This document shows positions 9,955-18,893 of a stretch of 64,000 nt of DNA, in pieces. The translations under genes and the position numbers were made by a program. The stretch comes from Eutrophocola sp964629325. GTDB lineage: Bacteria > Pseudomonadota > Gammaproteobacteria > Pseudomonadales > Pseudohongiellaceae. Each line of letters starts with the position of its first letter. Position 1 is the first letter of the stretch. The stretch is taken from positions 1-64,000 of the forward strand of contig CAZVSC010000004.1 in the NCBI GenBank assembly GCA_964629325.1, in the 5' to 3' direction. A model generated the notes under the pieces. The model was not told where the DNA came from. It ran no database searches and worked only from the letters and a program-made list of their open reading frames with translations.

Positions 9955-10617
9955 GTGCCCCTCGAAACGCCCAGACTCGATTACACCTTCAACGACGAAT
10001 CGTTGTTACGCCTCGCCTTGAGCCATTGCAGCACGGGTCAGGACAATAACGAGCGCCTGGAATTCCTCGGCGATTCCATTCTTGGCTTTATCATGGCCGA
10101 TGAGCTGTACCGGCGTTTTCCCGAAGCAAGGGAAGGCCAGCTCAGCCGCCTGCGTGCCGACCTTGTTCAGCGTACAACCCTTGCCGAAATGGCCCGTGAG
10201 CTCGATATCGGGCCCGCCCTGCAGCTCGGTACCGGCGAGCACAAAAGCGGCGGTCGTGAACGGGACTCCATCCTTGCTGACGCCCTGGAAGCTGTTATCT
10301 CCGCCATCTGTCTCGACGGCGGGCTCGATACCTGCCGTCAAATCGTCCTCGGCTGGTTCGCCTCCCGGCTCGACAGCCTCGACCTGGATACCCAGACCAA
10401 GGATGCCAAGACGCGTTTGCAGGAGCACCTGCAGGCCATCAAGGCCGAACTGCCCGAATATGAGGTCATGGAGGTGGTCGGCAGGGATCATGAGCAGACT
10501 TTCGCGGTCCTGTGCCGTGTCAGCCTGCTTCAGGAACCGGTGACCGGTTTCGGTTCCACGCGGCGCGAGGCCGAGCAGGAAGCTGCCGAGGCCGTGTTGC
10601 GGGCCCTGGAGCAGTAG
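9955..10617 (+). CDS. rnc: Ribonuclease III
   Basis: A 220-residue double-stranded RNA endonuclease that processes rRNA precursors and other duplex RNAs. The catalytic signature ERLEFLGDSILG and the second acidic motif ADALEAVISAI are intact. A double-stranded RNA-binding domain fills about residues 150-220 (DAKTRLQEHLQ to EAEQEAAEAVLRAL). The start is GTG at 9955. Length fits E. coli Rnc (226). It lies 36 bp ahead of era. Confidence 0.96.
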   Translation: MPLETPRLDYTFNDESLLRLALSHCSTGQDNNERLEFLGDSILGFIMADELYRRFPEAREGQLSRLRADLVQRTTLAEMARELDIGPALQLGTGEHKSGGRERDSILADALEAVISAICLDGGLDTCRQIVLGWFASRLDSLDLDTQTKDAKTRLQEHLQAIKAELPEYEVMEVVGRDHEQTFAVLCRVSLLQEPVTGFGSTRREAEQEAAEAVLRALEQ

Positions 10618-10653
10618 GCTCGATTACCGGTAATACCTGTTATTATCCCCGCC

Positions 10654-11580
10654 ATGATCACACCGCAAGATGCAAAGTCGGATCCTGCCCCGTCCCGATG
10701 CGGTCTCGTTGCCATCGTCGGCAAGCCCAACGTTGGCAAATCAACCCTGCTGAATTACGTAATGGGGCAAAAGCTCAGCATCACGTCGCGAAAACCACAG
10801 ACTACGCGCCACCGCCTGCTCGGCATCAAGACCGTCGGCAACACCCAGATGATTTTTGTCGATACGCCAGGCCTGCACAGCGGCCAGGACAAGGCCATCA
10901 ACCGCTACATGAACAGGACGGTGCAGAGCGTCATCCAGGACGTCGACCTGATCCTGTTCGTAGTGGATCGCATGAAATGGGACGCCGAGGACGACCTTGT
11001 CCTGCAGCAGTTGAAGCAGGGTGACACCCCGGTTTTCCTCCTCATCAACAAGGTCGACCTCATCGAGGACAAGAGCATGCTGCTCCCTTATATCGATGAG
11101 CTGAAAACCCAGTTTCCTTTCAGGGAAATCTTTCCGCTGTCGGCTTTGAAGGAACACAACATTGAAGACCTGGAAGCCACCATCGCCAGGTATCTCCCGG
11201 AAGGGGATTTCTATTACCCGGAAGACCAGCTTACTGACCGCAACGCACGTTTTCTTGCCGCCGAATTCATTCGCGAAAAGATTACCCGGCAGATCGGTGA
11301 TGAACTGCCCTACGAGGTGACGGTGGAGATCGAGGAATTTCGCCAGGATGGCAATGTCGCCCACATCAGCGCGCTGATCCTTGTCGAAAAACCGGGTCAG
11401 AAGCGGATCATTATCGGGGACGGCGGCAGCCGCCTGAAACTGATCGGCACCGAGGCACGCAAAGATATCGAGAACCTGCTGGGCTGCAAGGTCATGCTCA
11501 ACCTCTGGGTAAAAGTGAAAAGCGGCTGGTCTGACGACGAACGGGCCCTGAAAAGCCTGGGTTACGATGAACTGTACTGA
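10654..11580 (+). CDS. era: GTPase Era
   Basis: A 308-residue GTPase that binds 16S rRNA and assists maturation of the small ribosomal subunit. G motifs are GKPNVGKST (G1), DTPGLH (G3) and NKVDLI (G4), and the switch element SRKPQTTRHR is conserved. The C-terminal KH RNA-binding domain includes KRIIIGDGGSRLKLIGTEARKD, seen in two parts as KRIIIGDGG and LKLIGTEARKDIE. Typical length is about 300. It is followed 14 bp later by recO. Confidence 0.97.
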   Translation: MITPQDAKSDPAPSRCGLVAIVGKPNVGKSTLLNYVMGQKLSITSRKPQTTRHRLLGIKTVGNTQMIFVDTPGLHSGQDKAINRYMNRTVQSVIQDVDLILFVVDRMKWDAEDDLVLQQLKQGDTPVFLLINKVDLIEDKSMLLPYIDELKTQFPFREIFPLSALKEHNIEDLEATIARYLPEGDFYYPEDQLTDRNARFLAAEFIREKITRQIGDELPYEVTVEIEEFRQDGNVAHISALILVEKPGQKRIIIGDGGSRLKLIGTEARKDIENLLGCKVMLNLWVKVKSGWSDDERALKSLGYDELY

Positions 11581-11594
11581 TCGGGCATGCCCAC

Positions 11595-12359
11595 TTGTCC
11601 ACTCTTATTGAACTACAACCGGCCTATCTCCTGCACAGCAGGCCATTTCGCGACAACAGTCTTATCCTGGATTTCCTGACACCTGATTTCGGCCGCCTCA
11701 GTGCGATATCCCGCGGCGGACGCAGTGCCCGTTCAAAATCCAAGAGCCTGTTGCAGCCATTCACCCCGGTCACCATTTCACTGTCAGGAAAAAGCGAACT
11801 GAAAACGCTGCGCAGTATCGAATTGCGCCGGGGCCTCGTGAGCCTGAAAGGGGAGCGCCTGTTCAGCGCCATGTACATGAACGAGATCATCGTACGACTG
11901 TTCCAGACTCATGAGGCGGACCACGGCTTCTTTCAGGATTACGAAACGGCCCTGTTGCAACTGGGAGGCGGCGAGCCCGCGGAACCGGTATTACGCAACT
12001 TCGAACTTACCCTGCTGGATGCGCTTGGGTACGGTGTCGATTTCAGCGCAGAGGCGCAAACCCACCAGCCCCTGTCCGCGGAACACTGGTATTACTTCCA
12101 GGAAGAAAGCGGTTTCGTGAAAGTGCAGGACGCCGCTGGGCTCGTTTCGGCTGACAAACCCGCGGCGAACATCTTCAGTGGTCGCGACCTGCTGCAAATC
12201 CATGAACGCAATTTCAGTGAGGAATCCACACGCAGGACGGCAAAACTGGTGATCCGCGGGATCCTGGGCAGCCACCTGGGTACGGCTCCGCTGCGTTCAC
12301 GTTCCCTGTTCGGCATGCGCCAGGCGCCGGGTGTGGGCAATGCGGGCCCCACAGGATAG
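11595..12359 (+). CDS. recO: DNA repair protein RecO
   Basis: A 254-residue recombination mediator that helps load RecA on gapped DNA with RecR and RecF. The N-terminal OB-fold begins LQPAYLLHSRPFRDNS, a well-conserved RecO start (family form: AFVLHxRPYRE), and a helical C-terminal half follows. The start codon is TTG at 11595; the nearby ATG at 11587 is in another frame. In Pseudomonas and E. coli pdxJ comes next. Here cysM follows instead. Confidence 0.92.
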   Translation: MSTLIELQPAYLLHSRPFRDNSLILDFLTPDFGRLSAISRGGRSARSKSKSLLQPFTPVTISLSGKSELKTLRSIELRRGLVSLKGERLFSAMYMNEIIVRLFQTHEADHGFFQDYETALLQLGGGEPAEPVLRNFELTLLDALGYGVDFSAEAQTHQPLSAEHWYYFQEESGFVKVQDAAGLVSADKPAANIFSGRDLLQIHERNFSEESTRRTAKLVIRGILGSHLGTAPLRSRSLFGMRQAPGVGNAGPTG

Positions 12360-12407
12360 AATTAGCGCCTTTTTCGCGCCCTGAAAACCATCAGCCAGGA
12401 CTCCTGT

Positions 12408-13301
12408 ATGCAGTTCCCGACAATAGAAGATACAGTTGGCAACACGCCTTTGGTGCGCCTGCAGCGATTGCCGGGCGTGACCAGCAATACCGTGCTGGTC
12501 AAACTGGAGGGTAACAACCCGGCCGGATCGGTAAAGGACAGGCCGGTGCTGAGCATGATCAGCAAGGCAGAAGCGCGCGGGGATATTACACCGGGAGACA
12601 CCCTGATCGAGGCGACCAGCGGCAACACGGGCATCGCCCTGGCCATGGTTGCGGCCATCAAGGGCTACAGGATGATTCTCATCATGCCGGAAAGCTCCAC
12701 GCAGGAGCGCAAGGATTCCATGACAGCCTACGGTGCCCAGCTGATCGAAGTATCGGCGGAAGCGGGCATGGAGGGAGCTCGCGACCTGGCGCAGCGGATG
12801 CAGGCCGAAGGCAAGGGCAAGGTGCTCGACCAGTTTGCCAACCCGGACAACTTTGCCGCTCATGTCGAACACACCGGACCGGAAATCTGGCGCGACACCC
12901 AGGGCACGATCACCCATTTCGTCAGCTCCATGGGTACGACCGGCACCATCATGGGTGTTTCGCGGTTTCTCAAGTCGCAGAATCCCGACATCGAGATTAT
13001 CGGTTTGCAGCCAATAGAAGGCGCGAAGATTCCGGGCATCCGTCGCTGGCCCCAGGCCTATCTGCCGAAGATCTTTGAACGTGACCGGGTAGATCGCATC
13101 ATCGACATCAGCCAGGAGGATGCCGAGCGCACCACCCGGGCCCTGGCGCGGGAAGAAGGCATCTGCTGCGGCGTTTCCTCCGGCGGAGCAGTGTATGCCG
13201 CCCTGGAGTTGTCGAAGCAGGTCGAGAATGCCGTGATCGTCGCCATCGTGTGCGACCGTGGCGACCGCTACCTGTCGTCCGGCCTGTTCACAGCCAAATA
13301 A
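12408..13301 (+). CDS. cysM: Cysteine synthase B
   Basis: A 297-residue PLP enzyme that makes cysteine from O-acetylserine and sulfide or thiosulfate. The PLP lysine is in NNPAGSVKDRP (about residue 42). The substrate loop TSGNTGIALAM and the phosphate-binding GTTGTIMGVSR are complete. The C-terminal SSGGA segment is also present. The sequence TVGNTPLVRLQRLPG at the N-terminus is typical of CysM. The cysM-rlmD order matches Pseudomonas. Confidence 0.95.
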   Translation: MQFPTIEDTVGNTPLVRLQRLPGVTSNTVLVKLEGNNPAGSVKDRPVLSMISKAEARGDITPGDTLIEATSGNTGIALAMVAAIKGYRMILIMPESSTQERKDSMTAYGAQLIEVSAEAGMEGARDLAQRMQAEGKGKVLDQFANPDNFAAHVEHTGPEIWRDTQGTITHFVSSMGTTGTIMGVSRFLKSQNPDIEIIGLQPIEGAKIPGIRRWPQAYLPKIFERDRVDRIIDISQEDAERTTRALAREEGICCGVSSGGAVYAALELSKQVENAVIVAIVCDRGDRYLSSGLFTAK

Positions 13302-13314
13302 GCATCCCCCGCGC

Positions 13315-14688
13315 ATGAGACGCCGTCGCCGCTCCAGGAACCTCCCGACCACGCCTGTAGTCCTGGAAATTGAGAAACTGAGTCACGAAGGGCGTGGTAT
13401 TGCACACCATGAAGGCAAGGTGGTTTTCGTCGAAGGCGCGCTGCCGGGCGAGACAGTAACGGCGCTTTTCACCTCCCGCCGCGACAGCTTTGATGAGGCA
13501 AAATTATCCGGGATTGAAAAGGCGTCACCAGAGCGGGTCGAGCCTGCGTGCAAGTATGCAGGAATCTGCGGTGGCTGCAGCCTGTTGCATTTTGATGCAA
13601 GGGCCCAGATGGTATTCAAGCAGGAAATGCTCCTGGAGAAACTGCGCCATGCCGTACCCGGTGCCGCCTTCGACGTCATTCCTCCGCTGGAGGGTCCGGT
13701 ACTCGGTTACCGGCGCAAGGCCAGGCTGGCAGTTCGCTATGTCCACAAGAAAGAACAGGTGCTGGTCGGTTTTCGTGAGAAACATTCGACATTCATCACC
13801 CATATGGACAGCTGTGCAGTCCTCGATGCCAGGCTCTCCAGCCTGCTGCCGGCGCTGGCCGCATTGATCGGCAGCCTGCAGAGTTTTCGCCATATCCCCC
13901 AGGTGGAGGTTGCTGGCGGCGATCCGGATGGCCAGGGTCCCACATGCGCCCTGGTATTCAGGCACCTGCTCCCGCTGCCCGATGCGGACACAGACAAGTT
14001 GCTGGCTTTCGGCAACGACCACCAAGTAGCCATATACCTGCAGCCTGGCGGCATGGACACGGTGCACAGGATTTGCCCGGCAACGGGTGAGGACCGGCTT
14101 TACTACCGGTTGCCTGAGCATGACCTGACCATGGCCTTTCATCCCACGGATTTCACCCAGGTCAACGGGGACATCAACCGCCGCATGATCGTGCAGGCGC
14201 TGTCACTGCTGGACCCGGTGGCAGCTGATCGTGTCCTGGACCTGTTTTGCGGCCTGGGAAACTTCACGCTGCCGCTGGCCAGGCTTGCAAGTCATGTCAC
14301 GGGTATCGAGGGTGCCGAGGAGATGGTCGCGCGCGGGCAGGAAAATGCGCGCATAAACGGTCTCGACAATACCGCCTTCCATTGCGCCGACCTCACCAAA
14401 TCCATGCAGGGTGCCGAATGGATGGCGGCCGGTTTTACCAAGGTGCTGCTGGATCCGCCGCGTTCGGGTGCCTGGGAAATTCTTCCCGATATCATCGCGC
14501 TGCGCCCGTCGCGCATCGTTTACGTTTCCTGCAATCCTGCCACCCTGGCCCGGGACGCTGAATACCTGGCTGGGAACGGGTATGTACTGGCGCGGGCCGG
14601 TGCCATGGACATGTTCCCGCAGACGGCCCACGTCGAAGCCATGGCGCTGTTTGTCGATTCGCGGCAGGCAACGGGCAGGAAGTCATGA
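13315..14688 (+). CDS. rlmD: 23S rRNA (uracil-1939-C5) methyltransferase
   Basis: A 457-residue SAM-dependent RNA methyltransferase with an N-terminal TRAM domain (about residues 14-75) and an iron-sulfur cluster motif CKYAGICGGC. The Rossmann SAM site is VLDLFCGLGNFTLPL, and the catalytic cysteine region is YVSCNPATLARD. The ATG at 13315 (MRRRRRSRNL) is chosen over an in-frame upstream start at 13258 because that extension would overlap the end of cysM. It overlaps mazG by 4 bases (ATGA). In Pseudomonas relA lies between these two genes; here it is absent. Confidence 0.94.
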   Translation: MRRRRRSRNLPTTPVVLEIEKLSHEGRGIAHHEGKVVFVEGALPGETVTALFTSRRDSFDEAKLSGIEKASPERVEPACKYAGICGGCSLLHFDARAQMVFKQEMLLEKLRHAVPGAAFDVIPPLEGPVLGYRRKARLAVRYVHKKEQVLVGFREKHSTFITHMDSCAVLDARLSSLLPALAALIGSLQSFRHIPQVEVAGGDPDGQGPTCALVFRHLLPLPDADTDKLLAFGNDHQVAIYLQPGGMDTVHRICPATGEDRLYYRLPEHDLTMAFHPTDFTQVNGDINRRMIVQALSLLDPVAADRVLDLFCGLGNFTLPLARLASHVTGIEGAEEMVARGQENARINGLDNTAFHCADLTKSMQGAEWMAAGFTKVLLDPPRSGAWEILPDIIALRPSRIVYVSCNPATLARDAEYLAGNGYVLARAGAMDMFPQTAHVEAMALFVDSRQATGRKS

Positions 14689-15488
14689 CACTCGAGGACC
14701 TGCTCAGGATCATGGCCATGCTCAGGGATGCAGAGCATGGCTGCCCGTGGGACCGGGAGCAGACCTTCCAGACCATCGTGCCGCATACGCTGGAAGAGGT
14801 ATACGAGGTGGCAGACACCATCGAGCGTGGAGATTATGCCCATCTTGCCAACGAACTGGGCGATCTGTTGTTCCAGATCGTGTTTTACGCGCAACTTGGC
14901 AAGGAGGCTGGTCATTTCGATTTTGACGACGTGGTGAACGAGATAGCAAACAAGCTGCTGACCCGGCATCCACACGTTTTTCCGGCCGCCACCATGGAGA
15001 GCTTCGGTACTCGTGAAAATATCACCCCGGACCAGGTCGAAGGCAACTGGGAGGCAATCAAACAGGCCGAACGTGAAGGCAGGCGCCAGCAACCCGCCAG
15101 CCTGCTCGATGATATCCCGGCAACCTTTCCCGCACTGACCCGGGCGCGCAAGATCCAGAAACGGGCAGCCACGGCCGGTTTCGACTGGCCGGATGCCGCC
15201 GGCGTTCTGGACAAGGTCCGCGAAGAGGTCGGAGAGCTTGACGAGGCCATGGCGGAACATGACAGGGAGCACGCAGAAGAGGAATTGGGTGACCTTTTCT
15301 TCAGCCTGGTGAATCTGTCCCGGCACCTCAGGATCGATCCCGAATCCAGCCTGCGCAGGGCAAACGCCAAGTTCGAGGCGCGGTTTCGGCGACTGGAGCA
15401 GCAAGTGGCCGCTGAAGGCAAGACCATGGGGCAGTTGTCGCTTGAGGAAATGGAAGCCCGCTGGCAAGCGGTCAAGGCGGCCGAATAG
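14685..15488 (+). CDS. mazG: Nucleoside triphosphate pyrophosphohydrolase MazG
   Basis: A 267-residue enzyme that hydrolyses NTPs and dNTPs to monophosphates and pyrophosphate. It clears aberrant nucleotides and modulates (p)ppGpp-linked death in E. coli. Two MazG domains are visible, with metal-binding cores EEVYEVADTIERGDY plus ELGDLLFQIVFYAQL in the first and EVGELDEAM plus EEELGDLFFSLVNLSRH in the second. The CPWDREQT motif near the N-terminus is typical. Length equals E. coli MazG (263). It is translationally coupled to rlmD by an ATGA overlap. Confidence 0.96.
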   Translation: MTLEDLLRIMAMLRDAEHGCPWDREQTFQTIVPHTLEEVYEVADTIERGDYAHLANELGDLLFQIVFYAQLGKEAGHFDFDDVVNEIANKLLTRHPHVFPAATMESFGTRENITPDQVEGNWEAIKQAEREGRRQQPASLLDDIPATFPALTRARKIQKRAATAGFDWPDAAGVLDKVREEVGELDEAMAEHDREHAEEELGDLFFSLVNLSRHLRIDPESSLRRANAKFEARFRRLEQQVAAEGKTMGQLSLEEMEARWQAVKAAE

Positions 15489-15572
15489 GCCCGCTGGAAG
15501 TCCGCCCGGGGTTTCTTGTCGCAGTCCCGGCAAGCGTGTATCGTTGAATTCTTTTAATCAGGAGTAGCGATA

Positions 15573-16223
15573 ATGAGAATGATCCTGCTTGGCGCCCCGG
15601 GTGCCGGTAAAGGCACACAGGCAAAATTCCTTACTGAAGCGTACGGCATCCCCCAGATTTCGACCGGCGATATGTTGCGCGCAGCCGTGAAGGCCGGGAC
15701 GGAAGTCGGCCTGAAAGCCAAGTCAGTCATGGATGCGGGCGGCCTGGTGACCGACGACATCATTATTGCGCTGGTCAAGGACAGGATCACCCAGCCTGAC
15801 TGTAAGGACGGATTCCTGTTCGACGGCTTTCCCCGCACCATTCCGCAGGCGGAAGCCATGCGTGACGCCGGTGTGCCTATCGACGTGGTGCTCGAGATAG
15901 ATGTGCCTGATGATGAAATCGTCCGGCGCCTCAGCGGACGCAGGGTGCACCTGGATTCAGGACGTGTGTACCACGTCGAGTTCAACCCGCCGGCGGAGGA
16001 GGGCAAGGATGATGTCACCGGCGAAGCCCTGGTCCAGCGTGATGACGACAAGGAAGCGACAGTAAGGAAAAGGTTGTCGATTTACCATGAGCAGACCAAA
16101 CCCCTGGTGGATTTTTACAGCGACATGGAAAAAGACACGGGCGCTGTCAAATACATCAGGATTGACGGCACACGCGCCATCAACCAAATCGTTGCCGATA
16201 TCAAGCAAAGTCTCGGTCTCTAG
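15573..16223 (+). CDS. adk: Adenylate kinase
   Basis: A 216-residue kinase that interconverts AMP, ADP and ATP. The P-loop is GAPGAGKGTQAKFL at residues about 7-20, and the AMP site includes STGDMLRAAV and DGFPRTIPQA. The long LID domain runs from RRLSGRRVHLDSGRVYH to the KRLSIYHEQTKPL arginine motif. The LID lacks zinc cysteines, as usual for gammaproteobacteria. Length matches E. coli Adk (214). Confidence 0.97.
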   Translation: MRMILLGAPGAGKGTQAKFLTEAYGIPQISTGDMLRAAVKAGTEVGLKAKSVMDAGGLVTDDIIIALVKDRITQPDCKDGFLFDGFPRTIPQAEAMRDAGVPIDVVLEIDVPDDEIVRRLSGRRVHLDSGRVYHVEFNPPAEEGKDDVTGEALVQRDDDKEATVRKRLSIYHEQTKPLVDFYSDMEKDTGAVKYIRIDGTRAINQIVADIKQSLGL

Positions 16224-16457
16224 TACCGCAAAACGGCATTACTCCCATTCGGGCAATTTTCCTTCCAGGCAGCCAGGATGCGATCTGTAATCCAGCCAGG
16301 GAAGATCGTTTCCGATTATTTTCATCGGGCCTGAAAAATATTTTTTGTTCGGTTGTATGGACAGAAATTTATGTGATAAGTTGATCCACGAACGTTTAAA
16401 CAAATGCTTTTGCTTGCAGGCAGACGTTAAATTTTTACGTTTGAGGAGAGGGGGAAT

Positions 16458-17240
16458 ATGGCTGTTGCCGGCGTGAAACGAAAAGTGGTGGGTGTCTCAT
16501 CGCGCGTTGCTTCAACACCGGTCAGGCGCCGAATGGTATCAGCCACCACCAAAGCGAAAACCTCCCTGAACCAGGCCCTAAGGGAACTGGCAAAACAGGC
16601 CAAGGCGCTCAGTACCGCCAGGAAGAGGGTTGCCGCGGCAAAATCGAAACAGGCTGCTTCAGCCGCCAAAACTGTCATTCGAAAATCCACCACGCGATTG
16701 AGCGCTGCCAAGAAGCTTGTGCTCAAAGCCAAGCAGGACCTGGTCAAGGCGCAGGCCCTCGATGCTGCCAAGGCCAAGGTGGCTGAACAGGCAAAGGCGG
16801 TGGCGACCTACAAGAATACGCTCCGCAAAAAAGCCAGGCAGGATCTCAGGAAAGCGCTGCGGAAATTCGAGTCCTCCTGGACCCGGAAACGGGCAAGGGA
16901 TGATGCCAAGAAACTGGCAGCCAAACTCAGAAAAGAAGCCAAAAAGGCTGCGCTGGCCAAGCGCAAGGCAGAAGCCAAGGCCAAGATAGCTGCCAGGAAA
17001 CTGGCGGCCAAGGCCCGTGCCGAAGAGCGCAAGGCTGCGAGCAAGGCCAGGAGACGAGCGCGCGAGGCTGCGGCCAGGGCCAGAAAGACCGCAAAACGCG
17101 AAGCCCGCGAAGCAGAAAGGCAGGCGTCCAGGAGGGCGGCCAAAAAGGCGGCAAGAAAAGCCAAGAAAAACAAAACCGGCAAGAAGGCCATAGGGAAAAC
17201 TGTAAAGAAAGCTTCAAAGAAACCCCGCAGAAAGAAATAG
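16458..17240 (+). CDS. Lys/Ala-rich histone-H1-like protein
   Basis: A 260-residue extremely basic protein made mainly of Lys, Ala and Arg, with few hydrophobic residues and essentially no acidic surface except scattered Glu in helical runs. The C-terminal half has repeated KAxARKxAxKA-type patterns and ends in a KKASKKPRRKK tail, and long uninterrupted helix is predicted by eye. It resembles AlgP and other bacterial histone-H1-like proteins, which bind DNA or polyphosphate and act on chromatin or transcription, but it lacks the KPAA repeats of Pseudomonas AlgP. A strong ribosome site (GAGGAGAG) precedes the ATG. Function is inferred from composition only. Confidence 0.75.
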   Translation: MAVAGVKRKVVGVSSRVASTPVRRRMVSATTKAKTSLNQALRELAKQAKALSTARKRVAAAKSKQAASAAKTVIRKSTTRLSAAKKLVLKAKQDLVKAQALDAAKAKVAEQAKAVATYKNTLRKKARQDLRKALRKFESSWTRKRARDDAKKLAAKLRKEAKKAALAKRKAEAKAKIAARKLAAKARAEERKAASKARRRAREAAARARKTAKREAREAERQASRRAAKKAARKAKKNKTGKKAIGKTVKKASKKPRRKK

Positions 17241-17309
17241 TGAAGGCGGTCCGCCCGCCGTGCTGAATTCGCCGGGCTATAACCTCACTGGTGCATCCCT
17301 TATAATCGA

Positions 17310-17341
17310 TCCTCCGCATGGCCTGCGGGGGATTTTTTTTT
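17310..17341 (+). terminator. Rho-independent terminator after the H1-like gene / in the tsaB leader
   Basis: TCCTCCGCA (17310-17318) pairs with TGCGGGGGA (17324-17332), followed by a run of nine T. It ends only 12 bases before the tsaB ATG. A TATAAT box at 17301-17306 lies just before the stem, so it may end the upstream transcript or attenuate tsaB. Confidence 0.75.
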
Positions 17342-17353
17342 GGAAAACAGACC

Positions 17354-18034
17354 ATGCCCGTCATTCTTGCCATAGATACGTCCACACATGCCTGTTCCTG
17401 TGCATTGAACAGCCATGGCGAGATTGACGAGCTCTTCGAGCTCATACCACGCCAGCATGCCGCGAAACTGCTGCCCATGATTTCGGCACTGCTCGAAAGT
17501 CATGGCGCCGGATTCAAGGATCTCGACGCCGTGGCTTACGGTCAGGGCCCGGGATCGTTCACCGGGCTGCGCATCGCTGCCGGGGTCGCCCAGGGCATTG
17601 CCTTGGGAGCAGAATTGCCCGTTGTGCCCGTGTCATCACTGGCTTCCCTGGCACTGCAGATGCGTACTGAAGTGGCTGAAGGGTTGGTATTCAGCACGCT
17701 GGATGCGCGTATCGACGAGGTTTACTGGGGCTTCTACCGGCTGGCCAACAATACGGTTGAACTGCTGGGACAGGAAGGGCTTTGCAAGCCCGAATCACTG
17801 CCGGTCTCGTTTCCTGACAAACTGCTGCCCGTGACCGCCGCCGGCAGCGGACTCGATTACCTGGAGCGAATGCCAGCCCTTTATCGTGGCGCAATATCCC
17901 GGCACCGGCCCGACCTGCATCCCAGGGCTGGAATCATGGCGGAGCTTGCCGTGAACCTCCTGGAACAGGATAAGGTCCAGCTGCCGGAAGAGGTGACACC
18001 GGTTTACTTGCGTGACAAAGTCACCCACGTCTGA
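17354..18034 (+). CDS. tsaB: tRNA t6A biosynthesis protein TsaB (YeaZ)
   Basis: A 226-residue partner of TsaD/TsaE in making N6-threonylcarbamoyladenosine on ANN-decoding tRNAs. The ASKHA-fold start is ILAIDTSTHACSCAL, and the signature YGQGPGSFTGLRIAAGVAQG is intact, as is FSTLDARIDEVYW. Start is taken at ATG 17354, since the upstream in-frame extension would run through the terminator hairpin and is unlike the family. Length is near E. coli TsaB (231). Confidence 0.93.
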   Translation: MPVILAIDTSTHACSCALNSHGEIDELFELIPRQHAAKLLPMISALLESHGAGFKDLDAVAYGQGPGSFTGLRIAAGVAQGIALGAELPVVPVSSLASLALQMRTEVAEGLVFSTLDARIDEVYWGFYRLANNTVELLGQEGLCKPESLPVSFPDKLLPVTAAGSGLDYLERMPALYRGAISRHRPDLHPRAGIMAELAVNLLEQDKVQLPEEVTPVYLRDKVTHV

Positions 18035-18049
18035 CAGGAGTCTGCCACC

Positions 18050-18850
18050 TTGGAATTTGATCTCATCCGCGCCACCTTTCTCGCCTTCATACAGGGTCTG
18101 ACCGAATTCCTGCCGATTTCCAGTTCGGCACACCTGATCCTGCCGTCTGCACTGCTTGGCTGGGAAGACCAGGGCCTGGCCTTCGATGTTGCAGTCCATC
18201 TCGGGACATTGTCTGCGGTGCTTATTTATTTCCGGACTGATGTGACAAACATCATCAGGGGATGTGTGGTTCACCTGTTCACCGGCCGAGAATCCAGGGA
18301 CAGTGCGCTGGGCTGGCAGCTCCTGATCGCCACCGTACCGGTCATCATCGTGGGTTTTCTGGTGAAGGACTACGTGGATGAATACCTGCGTGAAACCGTG
18401 GTCATCGCCTTTACGACGACTTTCTTCGGTTTGGTGCTCTGGTGGGCGGACAGGCATTCCGATGGCCATCGCGACCTGGCCTCCATTAACTGGAAAACAG
18501 CCGTCATCATCGGTCTTGCCCAGGTGCTGGCGCTGGTGCCCGGAACTTCCCGTTCCGGTATCACCATGACTGCGGCCCTGTTCTGCCGGATGGACCGTCA
18601 CAGCAGCAGCCGCTTTTCCTTCCTGTTGTCCATTCCGGTCATCGCCGGGGCGGCACTGCTCCTGGTTCTGGATCTGCTGGAACAGCCCTATACCAACTGG
18701 CTGGAGATCGGTTACGGGATGGTGGTGGCCGGGGCGGTTGCCTACGCCTGCATCCATTTCTTCCTGCAAACCATCAACAGGCTGGGCTTCATGCCGTTCG
18801 TCATTTACAGGCTCATGCTGGGCGGCATACTCTTCCTGTTCTTTGTCTAA
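18050..18850 (+). CDS. uppP: Undecaprenyl-diphosphatase UppP (BacA)
   Basis: A 266-residue inner-membrane enzyme that recycles undecaprenyl pyrophosphate to the monophosphate carrier used for peptidoglycan and other glycans. The two catalytic regions are present: EFLPISSSAHLIL near residue 20 and LVPGTSRSGITMTAAL near residue 160. About eight hydrophobic segments are visible. The start is TTG at 18050, 15 bases after tsaB, which suggests co-transcription. The length is typical (270). Confidence 0.95.
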   Translation: MEFDLIRATFLAFIQGLTEFLPISSSAHLILPSALLGWEDQGLAFDVAVHLGTLSAVLIYFRTDVTNIIRGCVVHLFTGRESRDSALGWQLLIATVPVIIVGFLVKDYVDEYLRETVVIAFTTTFFGLVLWWADRHSDGHRDLASINWKTAVIIGLAQVLALVPGTSRSGITMTAALFCRMDRHSSSRFSFLLSIPVIAGAALLLVLDLLEQPYTNWLEIGYGMVVAGAVAYACIHFFLQTINRLGFMPFVIYRLMLGGILFLFFV

Positions 18851-18893
18851 TGGCGCCAGCATCCCTGCCGGCGGGCTACTGGAGGAATACAGC

